This document shows, piece after piece, positions 1-10,351 of a stretch of DNA of 64,000 bases. The translations under genes and the position numbers were made by a program. The stretch covers positions 4,900,961 through 4,964,960 of the forward strand of contig BCIA01000006.1 in assembly GCA_001599815.1 (NCBI GenBank), given 5' to 3'. The notes under the pieces are model-generated. The model saw only the letters and a list, made by a program, of their open reading frames with translations. It made no database searches and had not been told where the DNA came from. Numbering within the stretch: position 1 is the first letter of the stretch; each line of letters begins with the position of its first letter. This stretch comes from Furcasterigmium furcatum. Its lineage: Eukaryota; Ascomycota; Sordariomycetes; Glomerellales; Plectosphaerellaceae.

Positions 1-769
1 TCTTCTGCAGGCTTTCGAGGCCTCGGGAACCGATCCGGATGCGGTAGTCGATGAGCCAGAGGTGGGAATAAGGTACGAGGCGATTATGAACCCAGCAGCA
101 GAGGTACTTCCAGTATGCGGTCCACTCATCAGCTGAGTTGTCGTCCGTTAGGATGTCCCAGCCCGGGTGATAGGGCACGGCCACATTTGTAAGCTCTGCG
201 AAGCCAGAAGCGCCTGGGTAGCCGTCGCGGCAAAGGGGCCAAGAGTCCAGGCCATGAATTGACACGTTCGTCAAGCAAAGGAGATCACCGCCCAACGACA
301 TGACGATCTTATGCCGAGGTTGGTCTGCTGTGTGCGGCACCCAGGCCGCAGCATGATCGGACCAGGGACCGTATTGGCGAGACCGCCTGACGAGGGGGTC
401 GAGAGGTCCGGACCTGTACAAGCGATCCATGACGGCCCTCGATTCCCGGCAGGCCGTCCAGAGGCCAAAGTCGATCAAGTAGGCCGATGCATTGTTGTCC
501 GACCAAGAGCAGCGGCGTGCGCTCGTGGTCGTGCGGCCGCCTGGGGGGCCGAGGCACTCCCACAGGGCACGAGGCTTGCTGTGGTCGATGTCCGGGAAGA
601 GGAGCGGCTCGAAGGCGCCTTCAACCTTGGCAGCGTCGGGATTCCAGACCGAGAAGAAGTTGACCCAATGGACTTCCGGGTTTCTGGCTGCGCTCTCCCA
701 AACCATGAGTCGCAGCTCAGGGGGCAGCTTGAGGAATAGGTCGAAAGTATTGGGGGTCTGAGGCTCCAT
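1..769 (-). CDS. 2EXR domain protein, partial (C-terminus beyond left edge)
   Basis: The minus strand is open from an ATG at 769 to the window edge. It encodes a 2EXR domain starting about 10 residues in (FDLFLKLPPELRLMVWESA), then the CLGPPGG, SAYLIDFGLWTACRESR and LIDYRIRI blocks. All of these recur in the same order in the next gene (1465-2586), so the two are tandem head-to-tail paralogues. No intron is needed in the visible part. The 2EXR family is widespread in filamentous fungi; its members are mostly uncharacterised, and F-box-like or nuclear roles have only been suggested. The last codons fall outside the window, so length and C-terminus are unknown. The reading frame is certain; the function is not. 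Confidence 0.85.
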   Translation of the reverse strand, partial: MEPQTPNTFDLFLKLPPELRLMVWESAARNPEVHWVNFFSVWNPDAAKVEGAFEPLLFPDIDHSKPRALWECLGPPGGRTTTSARRCSWSDNNASAYLIDFGLWTACRESRAVMDRLYRSGPLDPLVRRSRQYGPWSDHAAAWVPHTADQPRHKIVMSLGGDLLCLTNVSIHGLDSWPLCRDGYPGASGFAELTNVAVPYHPGWDILTDDNSADEWTAYWKYLCCWVHNRLVPYSHLWLIDYRIRIGSRGLESLQK

Positions 770-1464
770 GATGTGTTGTTGAGTGTTCATCGAGCGGTGG
801 GAGACGGATCGGCCGACTTTTGCATTATTGAAGTGTCAATGCTGGATCGATCTGGCTGCGTTGTTTGTTCTCAACGGATGGAGTGGCAGTTGAGACACAA
901 GAAAGTTGGCCGAGTGCAGGAGGAGGGCAAGAAAAGCATCTCAGAGAGTGAATATTTATCAGAGGGCTAACTGCTTGCACGTGCTATCACTTTCCCTTGA
1001 CGCGCCTAAAATATCAAACTCCGTGCCAGGGACAACAACCGTCAGGTTCTGCACCCAAACAACCAAACTGCTCTCTGCCGTGATGGAGGAAGTTTGTTTT
1101 CTTGACAAATGCCTGAGGAGTTGTCATGTCAGCCCCCTGGAGGCCCACGAAGAACGCATGTTGGGTGCTTGAGTGACTTGAAGTCATTATGTTAGTTCTT
1201 GTAGCTCTAGCAGTCACTCATCACCTTGATACCCAACTCACAGGAGAGAAAACATCCATTACGGGAGGCTTGATTTGTATTCACACCGGTTTGGCTTCCC
1301 ATGACTGGCCTCCTCATCTGTCCGACCCTCGTGCCTGGCTCCTCATGCCTGGCCCCTCATGCATCTCGCAGCTCTCTCCTCCCCAGCCCGAGATCTTTCC
1401 GGTAACTGAAGACGTCTGCCAGCATGCTCCGCAACCCCCACAAACGGGAGGCCCCATGAGCTCA
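770..1464. other. Intergenic region between tandem 2EXR genes
   Basis: This region is 5' of the left 2EXR gene and 3' of the right one. The only local structure I see is an imperfect direct duplication of a GCCTGGCYCCTCATGC-like unit at about 1332-1362. Short ORFs here have no recognisable protein features. Confidence 0.6.
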
Positions 1465-2586
1465 TCATTCGCGCAGACAAGCCAGGAGGCCGACCTCTGT
1501 AACAACCTCATCGAGGTCATTTGCTGGTACACCGGCGAACTCGGCCTGCAGCATCTCGTTCAACACACCAATGGCATCCGAGGCACCGTAGCCCCTCGCC
1601 TGGAAGGTTCCCTTGCTGAGCGGCTCCCGAATCTCGACGAGGCGCAGTCCCATGCCGTGGAAGACAGCATGGCCTTGTTTTTCGAGACCCTCGAACTCCT
1701 CGCGGCTGATTTTGATGCGGTAGTCGATGAACCAGACCTTGCGAGGCCCGTGGACCCGGAGCAGGATGTGGCGTAGGTAGTGGAACGATGGGAACTCGCC
1801 ATGGATAAAGTTGGAAGCAAACTTCCGGAGATTCATCCGCTCCCAGCCAACGTAAAAGGGCAGGGCGAGGTTGGTGAGCCCTTCGAAGCCGGTAGGGATG
1901 TCGAACTCGTAGTCGTCGAACATGTCGAAGATGTGCCGATCACCAAGGCCTGTGTGGCTGGGCATACCTTCTCGGGACACGTTGGTCAGGCACACGAGGT
2001 CCTTGGCCGGGAAAAAGGTGATTTTGCTGTTGCCCTTGGCGTCGTTGCTGGACGGGAACCATGACACAGCCGCTGCCCCCTCGCCAGCATCGGTGCTTTC
2101 GTAATTGTCCAAGATGATCTGATCACGAGACCCCTCCCACCTCTCGATGTAACCCAAAGGACTGACGAGAGGGGTGATGGGCTTGTCCTCCCAATGGCGG
2201 CGGATGACCTCCCGAGATTCACGACAGGCAGTCCAGAGGCCGCTGTCGATCAGGTAGGCAGAGGCGTTTCGGCGGGTCCAAGAAAAGGGGTTGCGTTTGC
2301 GGTTGCGGTTGCGCCTGGTGTTGACCGGGCCCCCGGGAGGTCCGAGATAGCTCCAGAGAGTCTCCTGCTGGAACGGATACAGGCATTCCGAGCGATATCC
2401 GGGCTGAGACCTGGCGTTTGCAGTGACGAGCGAGAAGATGTGAACAGCCGGGGTTTCTGTGCATCGAAGAGCGTATTTCCAGATCAGGGTCCGCAACTCA
2501 GGGGGCAGTTTGACGAAAAGGCGGAAGTCCTTGGCAGGGGTCGAGGGGTGGAGGCGCGGAGAGCGCCGAAGATTCAGGCTTGACAT
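1465..2586 (-). CDS. 2EXR domain protein
   Basis: Single-exon gene, 373 aa. The 2EXR domain begins about 20 residues in (FRLFVKLPPELRTLIWKYAL) and is followed by the blocks shared with the paralogue at 1-769: LGPPGG, SAYLIDSGLWTACRESR, DLVCLTNVS, GLTNLALPFYVGWE and WFIDYRIKI. An upstream in-frame ATG at 2709 would add 41 residues, but a TATAAAA box on this strand at 2730-2736 lies only about 20 nt before it. That is too close for the 2709 ATG to be inside the transcript, so the ATG at 2586 is preferred; it also matches the short N-terminus of the paralogue. There is an Asp/Glu-rich central part and no signal peptide with this start. Biochemical function is unknown. Confidence 0.85.
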   Translation of the reverse strand: MSSLNLRRSPRLHPSTPAKDFRLFVKLPPELRTLIWKYALRCTETPAVHIFSLVTANARSQPGYRSECLYPFQQETLWSYLGPPGGPVNTRRNRNRKRNPFSWTRRNASAYLIDSGLWTACRESREVIRRHWEDKPITPLVSPLGYIERWEGSRDQIILDNYESTDAGEGAAAVSWFPSSNDAKGNSKITFFPAKDLVCLTNVSREGMPSHTGLGDRHIFDMFDDYEFDIPTGFEGLTNLALPFYVGWERMNLRKFASNFIHGEFPSFHYLRHILLRVHGPRKVWFIDYRIKISREEFEGLEKQGHAVFHGMGLRLVEIREPLSKGTFQARGYGASDAIGVLNEMLQAEFAGVPANDLDEVVTEVGLLACLRE

Positions 2587-2729
2587 GTTCGGGGTCGAAA
2601 GAAGGAACAAAGACGGGAGGACAAGAGGGGGGAGTGTTGGAGGGCGTTGTTCTTGGCCCTGGATCCTGGAGATGGCTGAGAAGACCAGAGTCGAGAGTGT
2701 TGAAGCCATGTTGGAGGAGATGGAGGTCG

Positions 2730-2736
2730 TTTTATA
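2730..2736 (-). promoter_or_regulatory. TATA box of the 2EXR gene
   Basis: TATAAAA read on the minus strand, about 145 nt upstream of the chosen ATG at 2586. The spacing argues against the in-frame ATG at 2709. Confidence 0.5.
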
Positions 2737-2951
2737 CGATGAGTGCCTGGATCCTGGTTGATCAAGAACCTTCTGCAGGACATTGAGCTTTGTGTTTGAT
2801 CAGAGCAATCGCCTTCCAAGAATCACCGAGACTGCATCGCCATCGCCTCACAACAGGAGCCTTGATAATACAAACAGTAGAAGTTCTCCATAGTGTACAT
2901 ACACTCATCATGCCCTTTGTGCAAGAGACCTCATTCTCTGGTGGTCCATCT

Positions 2952-4791
2952 TCACTTCCGGTCTGGGACGTCCTGGAAAGCCTCAGCATAAAGAAGTGGT
3001 CAAAGAGGGTTGGTTACGAGAACTTACCTTCCAGGTCTCGTCGAATCCAGCACTGCGGGCCCATTTGATCTCATGCTCATCTTGTACCCTGGAACTATCA
3101 AGAACCATGTAGTTGAGCTTGAGCCACACATCGTCCCCCTTGATCTTCCTCCATGGCTTGTCGTTGTACTGTTGAACAAGGCCTTCGCAGATGCTTAACG
3201 CTCTGACGAGCTTGATGGTGTGTCCGTCGTCGTCGAGATTGTGGAAGGATGGGAGAAGATCTAGAGAGCACGTCAATTAGATGAGCTGACCATGAGAGAA
3301 AAGCACATCACGATGACCTACCCTGATGCTTTGTGACCAGCTGCTTCCCCTGATCGGCATCCTCGGGCTTATAGTTCTTGACGCTGTCGAATCTGATGTC
3401 GGGCGTCCGCCGCGCCGCGTACTGAACAAGATCGATGCGCATCTTCCACTCCAAGATGCGGACCTTGTTGGCCGTCGACAGCCACGGCAGCTTGTTGAGA
3501 GTGACGAAGATGGGCGACGAGTTGACGTGGTGCCTGTATCGATGCATTAGCACTCCAATCTCAAAAGTTCCCGGGATCAGCTCGACTCACATCAAGTAGA
3601 AATCCCACTTGGCCTTCTTCCCAGGCCTCAGCGCCGCGCCGGCCGCCATCCAGATGGCGCTCTCAAACATCTCCGCCGTCTTCTCGTCCAGCTCGTCCTC
3701 GCGCACCTTCACCCGCCTCACGATGACCATCATCTCATCTGGGGCCCTCACAAGTATCCCATTGTGGATCTTGTTCGGGTCGTCCCAATGCGCCGCGGTC
3801 CTCAGCTTCTCATCCCTCGCAGCCGCCTCGTACAGCTCCGCCATCCTCGGCATCGGTGTCTTCGCCTCGCGGGCCTGCGCGTCGGAATCATCGAAGAACT
3901 CCTTCAGCTGGTTCTTGTGCACGGCGGCCTGGGCGAGGCCCTCGGCGACGATGGCGGGCTGCGACCACTCGACGCCGTACATGAGCTGGATCAGCGGGTG
4001 CAGGAACCCGGCGTACATGCGCTGCAGCATGTCGTCCGCGCGGGCGTCGCCCTTGAACAGGAACTCGTTGAGCACGGCCTCGTGGGCCTTGAGCTTGCCG
4101 GCCCGCACGTCTGGGTGGGAGGCGGCCTTTTCGATCTCGCGCTGGAAGAAGAGGAGGAAATCGGGGTAGCGGGACCCGAGGCCCAGGGCCTTGGGGGCTG
4201 CGGTGTCCCAGTCGGCCGCGAGGGCGTCGGCGACGCCAGGGTGAGTCTTCTGGCTGGGGAGCTGGTAGGTGGCGTTGGCGTCGTAGCCTTGCTGGAGGAC
4301 CGAGGGATTGGCACCAGTGCCGAACAGGGAGAGCATGTGGTGGACGATCTGGACAACATGTCAGGGGCGGGATGCCAAGAGAGCAAAGCAAGGACAAGGC
4401 GCGCATGCTTACGTGGTTGTGGAAGCCATCTATGTTGAAGAAGACGTGATGTGTCTTGAGGAGATATTAGCTCTCTTCGCCCCAAGATGCTCCGGGGGGG
4501 GCTCACCTCAAGGTCCTTCTGGAGCAGTTCTGACACCTTCCGAGCGGTCTCATCGGGCTGGTCGAACTTGAGCAGGCCCGTGTCGCTTGCAGGCACGTGG
4601 ATCTGATACGCCGTAGCCATGTTCGCTGAAGTCGACGCGGCTGTACCTGATTGTTGTCGAGATTGAGTCTTGGTCAAGTAGGGCGATCGGCTGCGTATAC
4701 TACGCAGTCCAGCTGGTGTTGAGGAATGAGATGTTGTGGTGGTTGCAAGCAGTAAACGCCTGGGAGCAATTGAGCTGATGAAGGGTCTCAT
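2952..4791 (-). CDS. AflY / questin-oxidase family protein (DUF4243)
   Basis: Six exons on the minus strand: 4791-4507, 4454-4413, 4348-3591, 3533-3322, 3260-3028, 2972-2952; 516 aa. The segments THHVFFNIDGFHNH (a 42-nt exon), IVHHMLSLFGTGA, LQQGYDAN and the C-terminal KWARSAGFDETWKDVPDRK are typical of the AflY/GedK family. Family members carry out Baeyer-Villiger-type ring cleavage of anthraquinones, but many copies lie outside toxin clusters. No polyketide synthase or other pathway gene is next to this one, so a toxin role should not be assumed. The first 57 residues are rich in Arg, Ser and Thr and lack acidic residues, which resembles a mitochondrial presequence; the family core starts at an inner ATG at 4620. 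The 21-nt last exon is inferred from a GTAAGT donor and a frame-closing acceptor. Confidence 0.88.
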
Positions 4792-5506
4792 TGCTTCTGC
4801 TGATCGCAGTAGCCTGCATCAACCGGCCGTCTTATTTATGCTCCAACGAGGAGAGAGTACGCCTGAACTGTAAATATGTACATCTTCCCCAAAAGCTGGG
4901 GATCATGGCCGCGCGCCACAATGCGCATCTGATCAAGAAACATGCGCTTACAAATCGCCCATTCGTCGCGAGATGATTGACCAGTGGACCGTGTGCAAAG
5001 CCAAGCCAAGCCAAATCAAGAGTATCATCAGCATTTAGCTCTGGGGAAGCAATTTAGTAGCCTGACCGAGCTACCGTATGAAGGAAGGCAATGTTGAGCG
5101 TGACATCATCGACGGTTGCGAGCCGCGCGGGTGAATTGGAGAAAGGCGATGCGACCCGGGTGTCCCGTGGTAATGGAAGCCATCCCGCCTCGGCCGAGCT
5201 GCACAGATCGACATCCGAAGGGTTGGTGACGGTATTTGGAATCCCGATAGTTGCCGGGCCATCCAACAAGATGATCAATCACGCGCTGGTGTGGCAGCAG
5301 ATGGTTAGCAACTCATCACGACCACGGTCAATAGTGGCGGCAGGCATCACATGCGCGTTGGACAGAGAAGAAAGTAGGCCAGGAAAAGAACACTGCTGTT
5401 CGGGATATCTCCAGTATTTTCCCACACACCAAACCAACCCTCTGCGCCTCAAATCAACTTGGTCATTCCATCGTGTCATGCCGCAGGTCCCCGCGTGCGG
5501 AGCTGC
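4792..5506. other. Intergenic region, AflY-like gene promoter side
   Basis: Promoter side of the AflY-like gene and 3' flank of the histone-chaperone gene. An AT-rich TATA-like stretch (ATAAATAA on the minus strand) lies near 4829-4836, about 40 nt before the ATG at 4791. No gene recognised. Confidence 0.5.
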
Positions 5507-6574
5507 TCAGCCCTTGACCTTCTTCAGGGGAGGAGCCTCATCCTCGTCGTCCGACTCGAAGTCCATGTCGCTAGCGTCGTCGATCTCGGCAGACGAGGTG
5601 AAGTACTTGAGGGCCTCGGGCCACAGGTCCATAACGATAGCCTGGGCAAGGTCGTCGCCGGGAGGGAAGATCTCGAAGTCGTCCTCGTCGTCATCCTCAT
5701 CCTCGTCGACGTCCATCTCCTCGTCCTCGTCCTTGTCCTCGGACTTGCCGTCCTTGCGGTCCTGGATGTCCTTGCGGATCTTGGCGAGCTGGGCGGCGCT
5801 CTCCTCGGCGGAGATGCGGCGGCCGACGTAGCCGAACCAGGCGAAGAAGGAGACGCCGTTGAGGGCGGTGCCCTCCATCTTCTCCTTGAGGAGCTTCTCG
5901 TTATCGGTGAGGGGCTTCTCGCGCTTCTTCTCCTTGCCGTTCTCGTCGTACTGGAGGGTGAAGGCCTCGGGGTCCTCCTCGTAGACCTTCTTGACGAGGG
6001 ACAGGAGACCGTCGGTCAGATCCCGCTTGGAATCCTTCCACTTGATATCGACGGGCTCGGAGACGAGACCCTCGTAGTCGCGGGCGTAGCGGTACCAGAA
6101 CTTCTTCTCGAGGACGGTGTTCTCGAAGTGCTCGTTCTCGGTGAACTCGAAGCGGATGGCGACGCTGCGGGGGTCGCCCTTTGCGCCGTTCTCGATCTCG
6201 AAGCGGGAGACGTGGATGGACTTGAGCGCAGAGACGAGGATGTTGGAGTCGAGGGGCTGGATGAACTCGTCAATGTCGGGAGGGGCCTGCTCGAGGACGA
6301 GGGGCCAGAAGTTGGGGATCTGGCTGATGAGGGTCTCGCGCTTCTCGTACAGAGCCTTGGTCTTCTCGTACTGGTAGCGGACTGGGCGCGCGGGTTAGAT
6401 TGAAGGACGTGTGGGAAAGGGGGTGCGGGTGTGCGACTTACGGACGTCAGTCTCGACGTCCTCGAACTCGTGCTCGAGGTCGGCGAGCTGCTCGTAGGTC
6501 ACGTTGCTCTCGGCGAGGGCGGCCATCTTGACGGCGGTTAGGCTGGAAAACTGCTCGGGCTCTTCGCCAGACAT
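5507..6574 (-). CDS. NAP-family histone chaperone, SET/Vps75 type
   Basis: Two exons on the minus strand, 6574-6442 and 6381-5507, with a 60-nt intron; 335 aa. The N-terminal helix (ADLEHEFEDVETDVLRYQYE) is the NAP/SET dimerisation helix. It is followed by the earmuff core (ISQIPNFWPLVL, SVAIRFEF, EPVDIKWK, FFAWFGYVGRR, DLWPEALKYF) and very acidic tracts near residues 255-275 and at the C-terminus, ending in a basic KKVKG. The LYEKRETLISQIPNFWPLVL segment and the length match SET/Vps75 better than the longer Nap1. The family binds H3-H4 and H2A-H2B; Vps75 also partners the Rtt109 acetyltransferase. The start is the ATG at 6574; a more distal in-frame ATG at 6655 lacks homology. A minus-strand TATAAAAAG lies near 6758-6765. 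Confidence 0.92.
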
Positions 6575-7276
6575 CTGAACTGAGGTCGGGTGTTGGTGGT
6601 TGTGTGAAGTAAGAAGGGGGGGATGAGCTTTTTGATGTGAGAGTGAAAGGAACAATGGAGACGTGCGAATTGGGTATCACGACAAAGAAACCAAAAGAGT
6701 AAGTTGATGGATGAAAGAGAGCAGCAGGCGAGGAGCGGCGGTGACACTCGGTCGGCCTTTTTATAATTCAGCCGGGGTTTTCTGGTTCTTTCACCCAGCA
6801 ACCGAGCTTTCCCTATTGTTGGAGAGCTGCTTCCACTTTTTTCCTGCGCGGATCGCATCTCAGGTTTTTTTTTTTCTTTCGGGGACAGACCCCGCGTCAC
6901 AAAGGAACCTCGAAAAGACCCCTCCTTCCCAGACAGGTGCAGTTGCCCCTCCAGGAGGGGCACTCGGGTGGAGAGCTTGGCCCGGCTCTTGCCCAACAGC
7001 GGTCCGGCCAGCCAGCTCCAGCGGGTCCATCTAATCCACAGGCGGCGGTCAACAGCACGAATGCCGCCACCACCAGGACCACCCTGATGTCATTGGCTGG
7101 ACCCTGATCATCATCCCTGAAGATCGGGCACCGCCGTCGTGCTTACCACTGATTTTTCAACGGCCGAACGTCTGTGCTGTCCAGACAACGGATAATTAGT
7201 AGTGTCTTTGCTCATCAACAAAAACAGCACACTCAGCGATTCTGCCTGTTTCTGCCGGGAAGGCCCCTTCTCGTGC
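6575..7276. promoter_or_regulatory. Promoter region of the SET/Vps75-like gene
   Basis: Holds a minus-strand TATA box (6758-6765), pyrimidine-rich leader sequence on the minus strand and an 11-nt T run at 6865-6875. The far half is 3' flank of the DUF829 gene. No ORF with support. Confidence 0.5.
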
Positions 7277-8229
7277 TCAGGCCAAAGCGGAAGCGTTGTC
7301 AGCGGAGGCGTTGCCGTTCCACGTCTCCTTGACGACTCTCCAATACCGTTCTTCGTCCCCTCTCATGTGCGAGACATGAGGAGTCCCCGAGAACTTCTCC
7401 CTCCTAGTCTCGTAGCCATTCTTCTCTGACGTGGCTGCATGCTCTTCCACGTGCCTCCAGTCGATGAGCTTGTCCGACTCGCTGTAGATGTACGTGCGTC
7501 TGAGCTCCCCCTTGACGGAGTTATGAGCCTTTGCGTGGCGCTGGAGGCTATCATCTCGACGCAAGAACCACAAAGTGTAGCAAAATGCCACGAACCACAG
7601 GAACGGGCGTAGGACGGCCCGGATCAGAGGTGGAAGTCCGGCGCTGACGGCAGCAATGCCGCTTCGAGCGGTGAACTGACCAGGGGCCGAGTCGAAGATG
7701 GTGACATGAGGAGGGAAAGCGCCGCCGTAGGCGGCGCGGAGATGGCGGAGCATGGCAGAGCCGCCGTTGGAAAAGGCATGGACGAGGATTTGGGGCCGCG
7801 AGTTCCCGGTTTCCGTGGTCGCGGCGGCGCGGACAACGGAGACGGCGGGTCGAACATCGGGGCTGGGCCTGAGCACGTTTGGTCTCCATGTCAGACCAGG
7901 TCTCTCTTGAGGATTGGATGGTCGGGATTCACTCACACGTCGGGCCTCCAGATGACATGTTTCGGCGAACTCTTCAGCAGAAGAATCTGGGTAGATGGGA
8001 AGAAATTCTGATACGCCCGGATGTACTTGGAGACAGGCGAGTTGGCGGCGCCCATCCAGGCGAGAAGAATGATGAGCCTCGGCTGAGGCGCGTGGTGTCC
8101 GGGTCCGGCGCTGGACGTGTCTTCCGGGCGGTAAAGACTGACCCATTTCGACAGTTCCGTCATCGAGTACACGGGCCCTGTTTTGGACTCGAGGGTGCTA
8201 GTACTGGTGACAGTGGTGATGGACGCCAT
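7277..8229 (-). CDS. DUF829 / TMEM53 family, alpha/beta-hydrolase-like protein
   Basis: Two exons on the minus strand, 8229-7937 and 7868-7277, with a 68-nt intron; 294 aa. The order LIILLAWMGA, SKYIRAYQNFFPSTQILLL, HAFSNGGSAMLRHL, TIFDSAPG, YIYSESDKLIDWRHVEEH and FSGTPHVSHMRGDEERYWRVV is diagnostic of the DUF829/TMEM53 family, which includes PaxU. The HAFSNGGS motif holds the presumed nucleophile serine, with Asp (SDKLID) and His (HVSHM) as the likely triad. A hydrophobic stretch (LRPFLWFVAFCYTLWFL) may anchor it to a membrane. Family members are uncharacterised enzymes or nuclear-envelope proteins; no indole-diterpene genes are nearby. The exon junction is inferred from frame closure. Confidence 0.87.
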
Positions 8230-8746
8230 GGTGACTTGTGCTGGCCGGGCCTCTCGAGTCCGTCGGAGAGTTCAATCAGTGGTGAGGTGATGCGACTCAG
8301 ACTCGGACTCGGCCCAGGCCGACCTAGGTGAGATCACACGTGACAACATTCCGCCACCACCTTATTTGAAGCGCGAGCCCAGCACCTTCGGACCGGGCCG
8401 ATCCAAATACCTAGAGAAAGTCGAAATGGCAGTCTTTAGAATTGAGTTCATCGGAGCTCGATCTGCTGCACTCTGGTTAGTGTGGTCGGAGTGCGACTTG
8501 AGGGCCACGGAGAAGTCATATTCACGACCGGATGGACGCCAGGTTGATGTGTGACCTCCCTGGCCGTCGTTGTCTCTGGAAGTGGTCAATTCGGCTTTCA
8601 CCAGACCTGCGACATTTTCCCGTGGTGTTTACTCAATTGCCTCCTGTCAAGAAAAGGAACCAAATCATACTCTTGTCTCGACTTCTTCTTCATAAAAACT
8701 ATGCAAATACACTGCACCCGCATCATAAACCTGACCCGACAGAGAT
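8230..8746. promoter_or_regulatory. Divergent promoter between DUF829 and AIG2-like genes
   Basis: Shared upstream region of two genes transcribed away from each other. I see no striking motif beyond AT-rich patches near 8685-8730, just before the rightward ATG. Confidence 0.5.
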
Positions 8747-9232
8747 ATGCCGCCATCACGCCCAGAGATGCCGGAACTCGTCTTCATCTACGGCACTCTC
8801 TGCGCCATGCCCCTTCTCGCCTGGGCCTTGACGGGCGATGCGGCCAATATCACGACTGTCAAGAACATGTGCCGTTCCGCAAAAGTCCACGGCTACTCAA
8901 GGCGATCCATCCACGGCAAAGATTACCCAGCCGTCGTTAAGGCTGCCGACAACACATCATCAGTAGACGGATACATCGTCACATTCCAGAATGCTTCACA
9001 ACGGAAGAAGCTTGCCGACTTCGAGGGAGAGCAATATAAGCCTGTCACGGTACTGGCAGAGGTGGACCTCGGAAACAATGTCACTGAGACCATGGAAGTG
9101 GACATGTACCTGTGGGACGGGGACATGGACGATCTGACCGGGGAGCCATGGAGCTTGGATGCCTTTGTAGAAGCGAGACTACAGGACTGGCTTGATTTGT
9201 TCGAGGGGATGGAACTGGTCGGAGACGACTGA
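8747..9232 (+). CDS. Gamma-glutamylcyclotransferase-like (AIG2-like) protein
   Basis: Single exon, 161 aa from the ATG at 8747 (154 aa from the ATG at 8768, which directly precedes the conserved ELVFIYGTL and may be the real start). The YGTL motif forms the substrate loop of the GGCT fold. The DFEGEQYKPV segment carries the expected acidic catalytic residue, followed by the Tyr-x-x-V strand and a YLWDG strand. Enzymes of this fold release 5-oxoproline from gamma-glutamyl compounds or from gamma-glutamyl-amine crosslinks; the precise substrate cannot be told here. Convergent with the following gene, whose stop is about 290 nt away. Confidence 0.88.
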   Translation: MPPSRPEMPELVFIYGTLCAMPLLAWALTGDAANITTVKNMCRSAKVHGYSRRSIHGKDYPAVVKAADNTSSVDGYIVTFQNASQRKKLADFEGEQYKPVTVLAEVDLGNNVTETMEVDMYLWDGDMDDLTGEPWSLDAFVEARLQDWLDLFEGMELVGDD

Positions 9233-9523
9233 TCATGAACACTCCGACGACGAGCCATGTTCACATCTAATCACAGTTCTCTCAAGGACGTGGAACAGGG
9301 CTGGCGGGGGAAGACGATCTGGTCATGTTCACTATCTCGCTCTCTCACACTGTTAACGGCGAGTCAATCCGCCCCTGAATCGAGACTGTATGTTCAGCCT
9401 CCCCCTCCCTCAACGATCTGCTGCTTGATGAGCTGCCGCAATCCAAACGCTCCCCTTCCCCGGGCTATTCGCAAAGCTTGAGTTTCTCACTGACACACCA
9501 TCAGACTCCCATCAACCGGGCCG

Positions 9524-10351
9524 CTAGGGCAGCCTCATCTCCCTGCGCAGCTCGCTCACCACATCTCCCACGTCGTATCCCGGCTTCGGATCGCCGTATA
9601 GCGCGTCCAGGTCCGCCATGTTCTCAAGCACACCCTTGCACAACCTGGGCTGCTCCTGGAACTCTAGGAACTCCACCGCGCGAGCCTTGGAATAGAAGTA
9701 TTTGTCCCAGTCAGACATGCGGTGCTCGCCGTCCTTCGCCTCAAACTCCTCCAGCAGGGAAAACGCAAGACGGTGCCGGGCCATCCAGATGGCAAGGTAC
9801 GTGTTGTGATCGCTGGCCTTCTGGGCGTGGACGCGGTCGTAGTGCTTGCACGCAACGGCCTGCGCCTGCTGGAGCGTCTTGTATTTGTCGGTGAGCTTGA
9901 CTCGGTGGTTCTCGACGAGGTGGCCGTCGGCGTCGATCCAGTCAAAAACGATGGCAGTGTCGGACTTGACGGTGACGCGGAGCTTGACTTCTCCGTGGCG
10001 TTTCTGGTTGTCGCGGGTGGCCCTCTCACGCCTGGGGGTATCGGTGTCCGTTATGAGGTAACCGAGGGGCAGGTCGTAGTACGGCATATGAGCCAGGAGT
10101 CCCTTCTGAGGGTCAAGGAGGACGGGCCTCATGGTGCCGACGTTGGTGGTGTTCCATCGCTCGAAGACCTTTCGCTAGAGGGTCTCGCGGAGCTGCTCTT
10201 GCTGAGAGGAGGGGTTTCTGTCCTTAACGAGGTGGGGGATGTGTTGAAGAAGGTCATCGCAGAGTTCCATGTCCTTGTCGGTGAGATCGGCGACGCAGGA
10301 CAGCACGCGCATGGATTTGGTGACCGCGGCTCGTTCCTCTTGGGCCGCCAT
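9524..10351 (-). CDS. Hypothetical protein with an in-frame TAG or 54-nt intron
   Basis: The minus strand reads MAAQEERAAV from an ATG at 10351 and keeps one frame down to a stop at 9524, except for one TAG at 10177-10175. Residues around it (SQQEQLRETL then RKVFERWNTT) look like one continuous helix. Either a CAG/TGG codon has mutated to TAG, or a 54-nt intron (donor GTTAAG from 10228, acceptor CTCTAG at 10175) removes it, giving exons 10351-10229 and 10174-9524 and 257 aa. The GTTAAG donor is poor and no good branch site is visible. Downstream the protein is well formed (PLGYLITDTD, FDWIDADGHLVENHRVKL, YLAIWMARHRLAFSLLEEFE). I do not recognise the family. A minus-strand TATAAATT at 10438-10445 supports the ATG at 10351. 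Confidence 0.62.

Noticed and set aside
2587..2709. 41-residue N-terminal extension of the 2EXR gene
   Set aside because: The TATA box at 2730-2736 is too close for this ATG to be used; the extension has no homology to the paralogue.
2952..4791. Aflatoxin/sterigmatocystin-type cluster suggested by the AflY-like gene
   Set aside because: No polyketide synthase, P450, or matching regulator nearby; AflY-like genes are common outside such clusters.
5459..6403. 314-aa plus-strand ORF
   Set aside because: Antisense to the SET/Vps75-like gene; Val/Leu-rich composition arises from the acidic codons of the real gene on the other strand.
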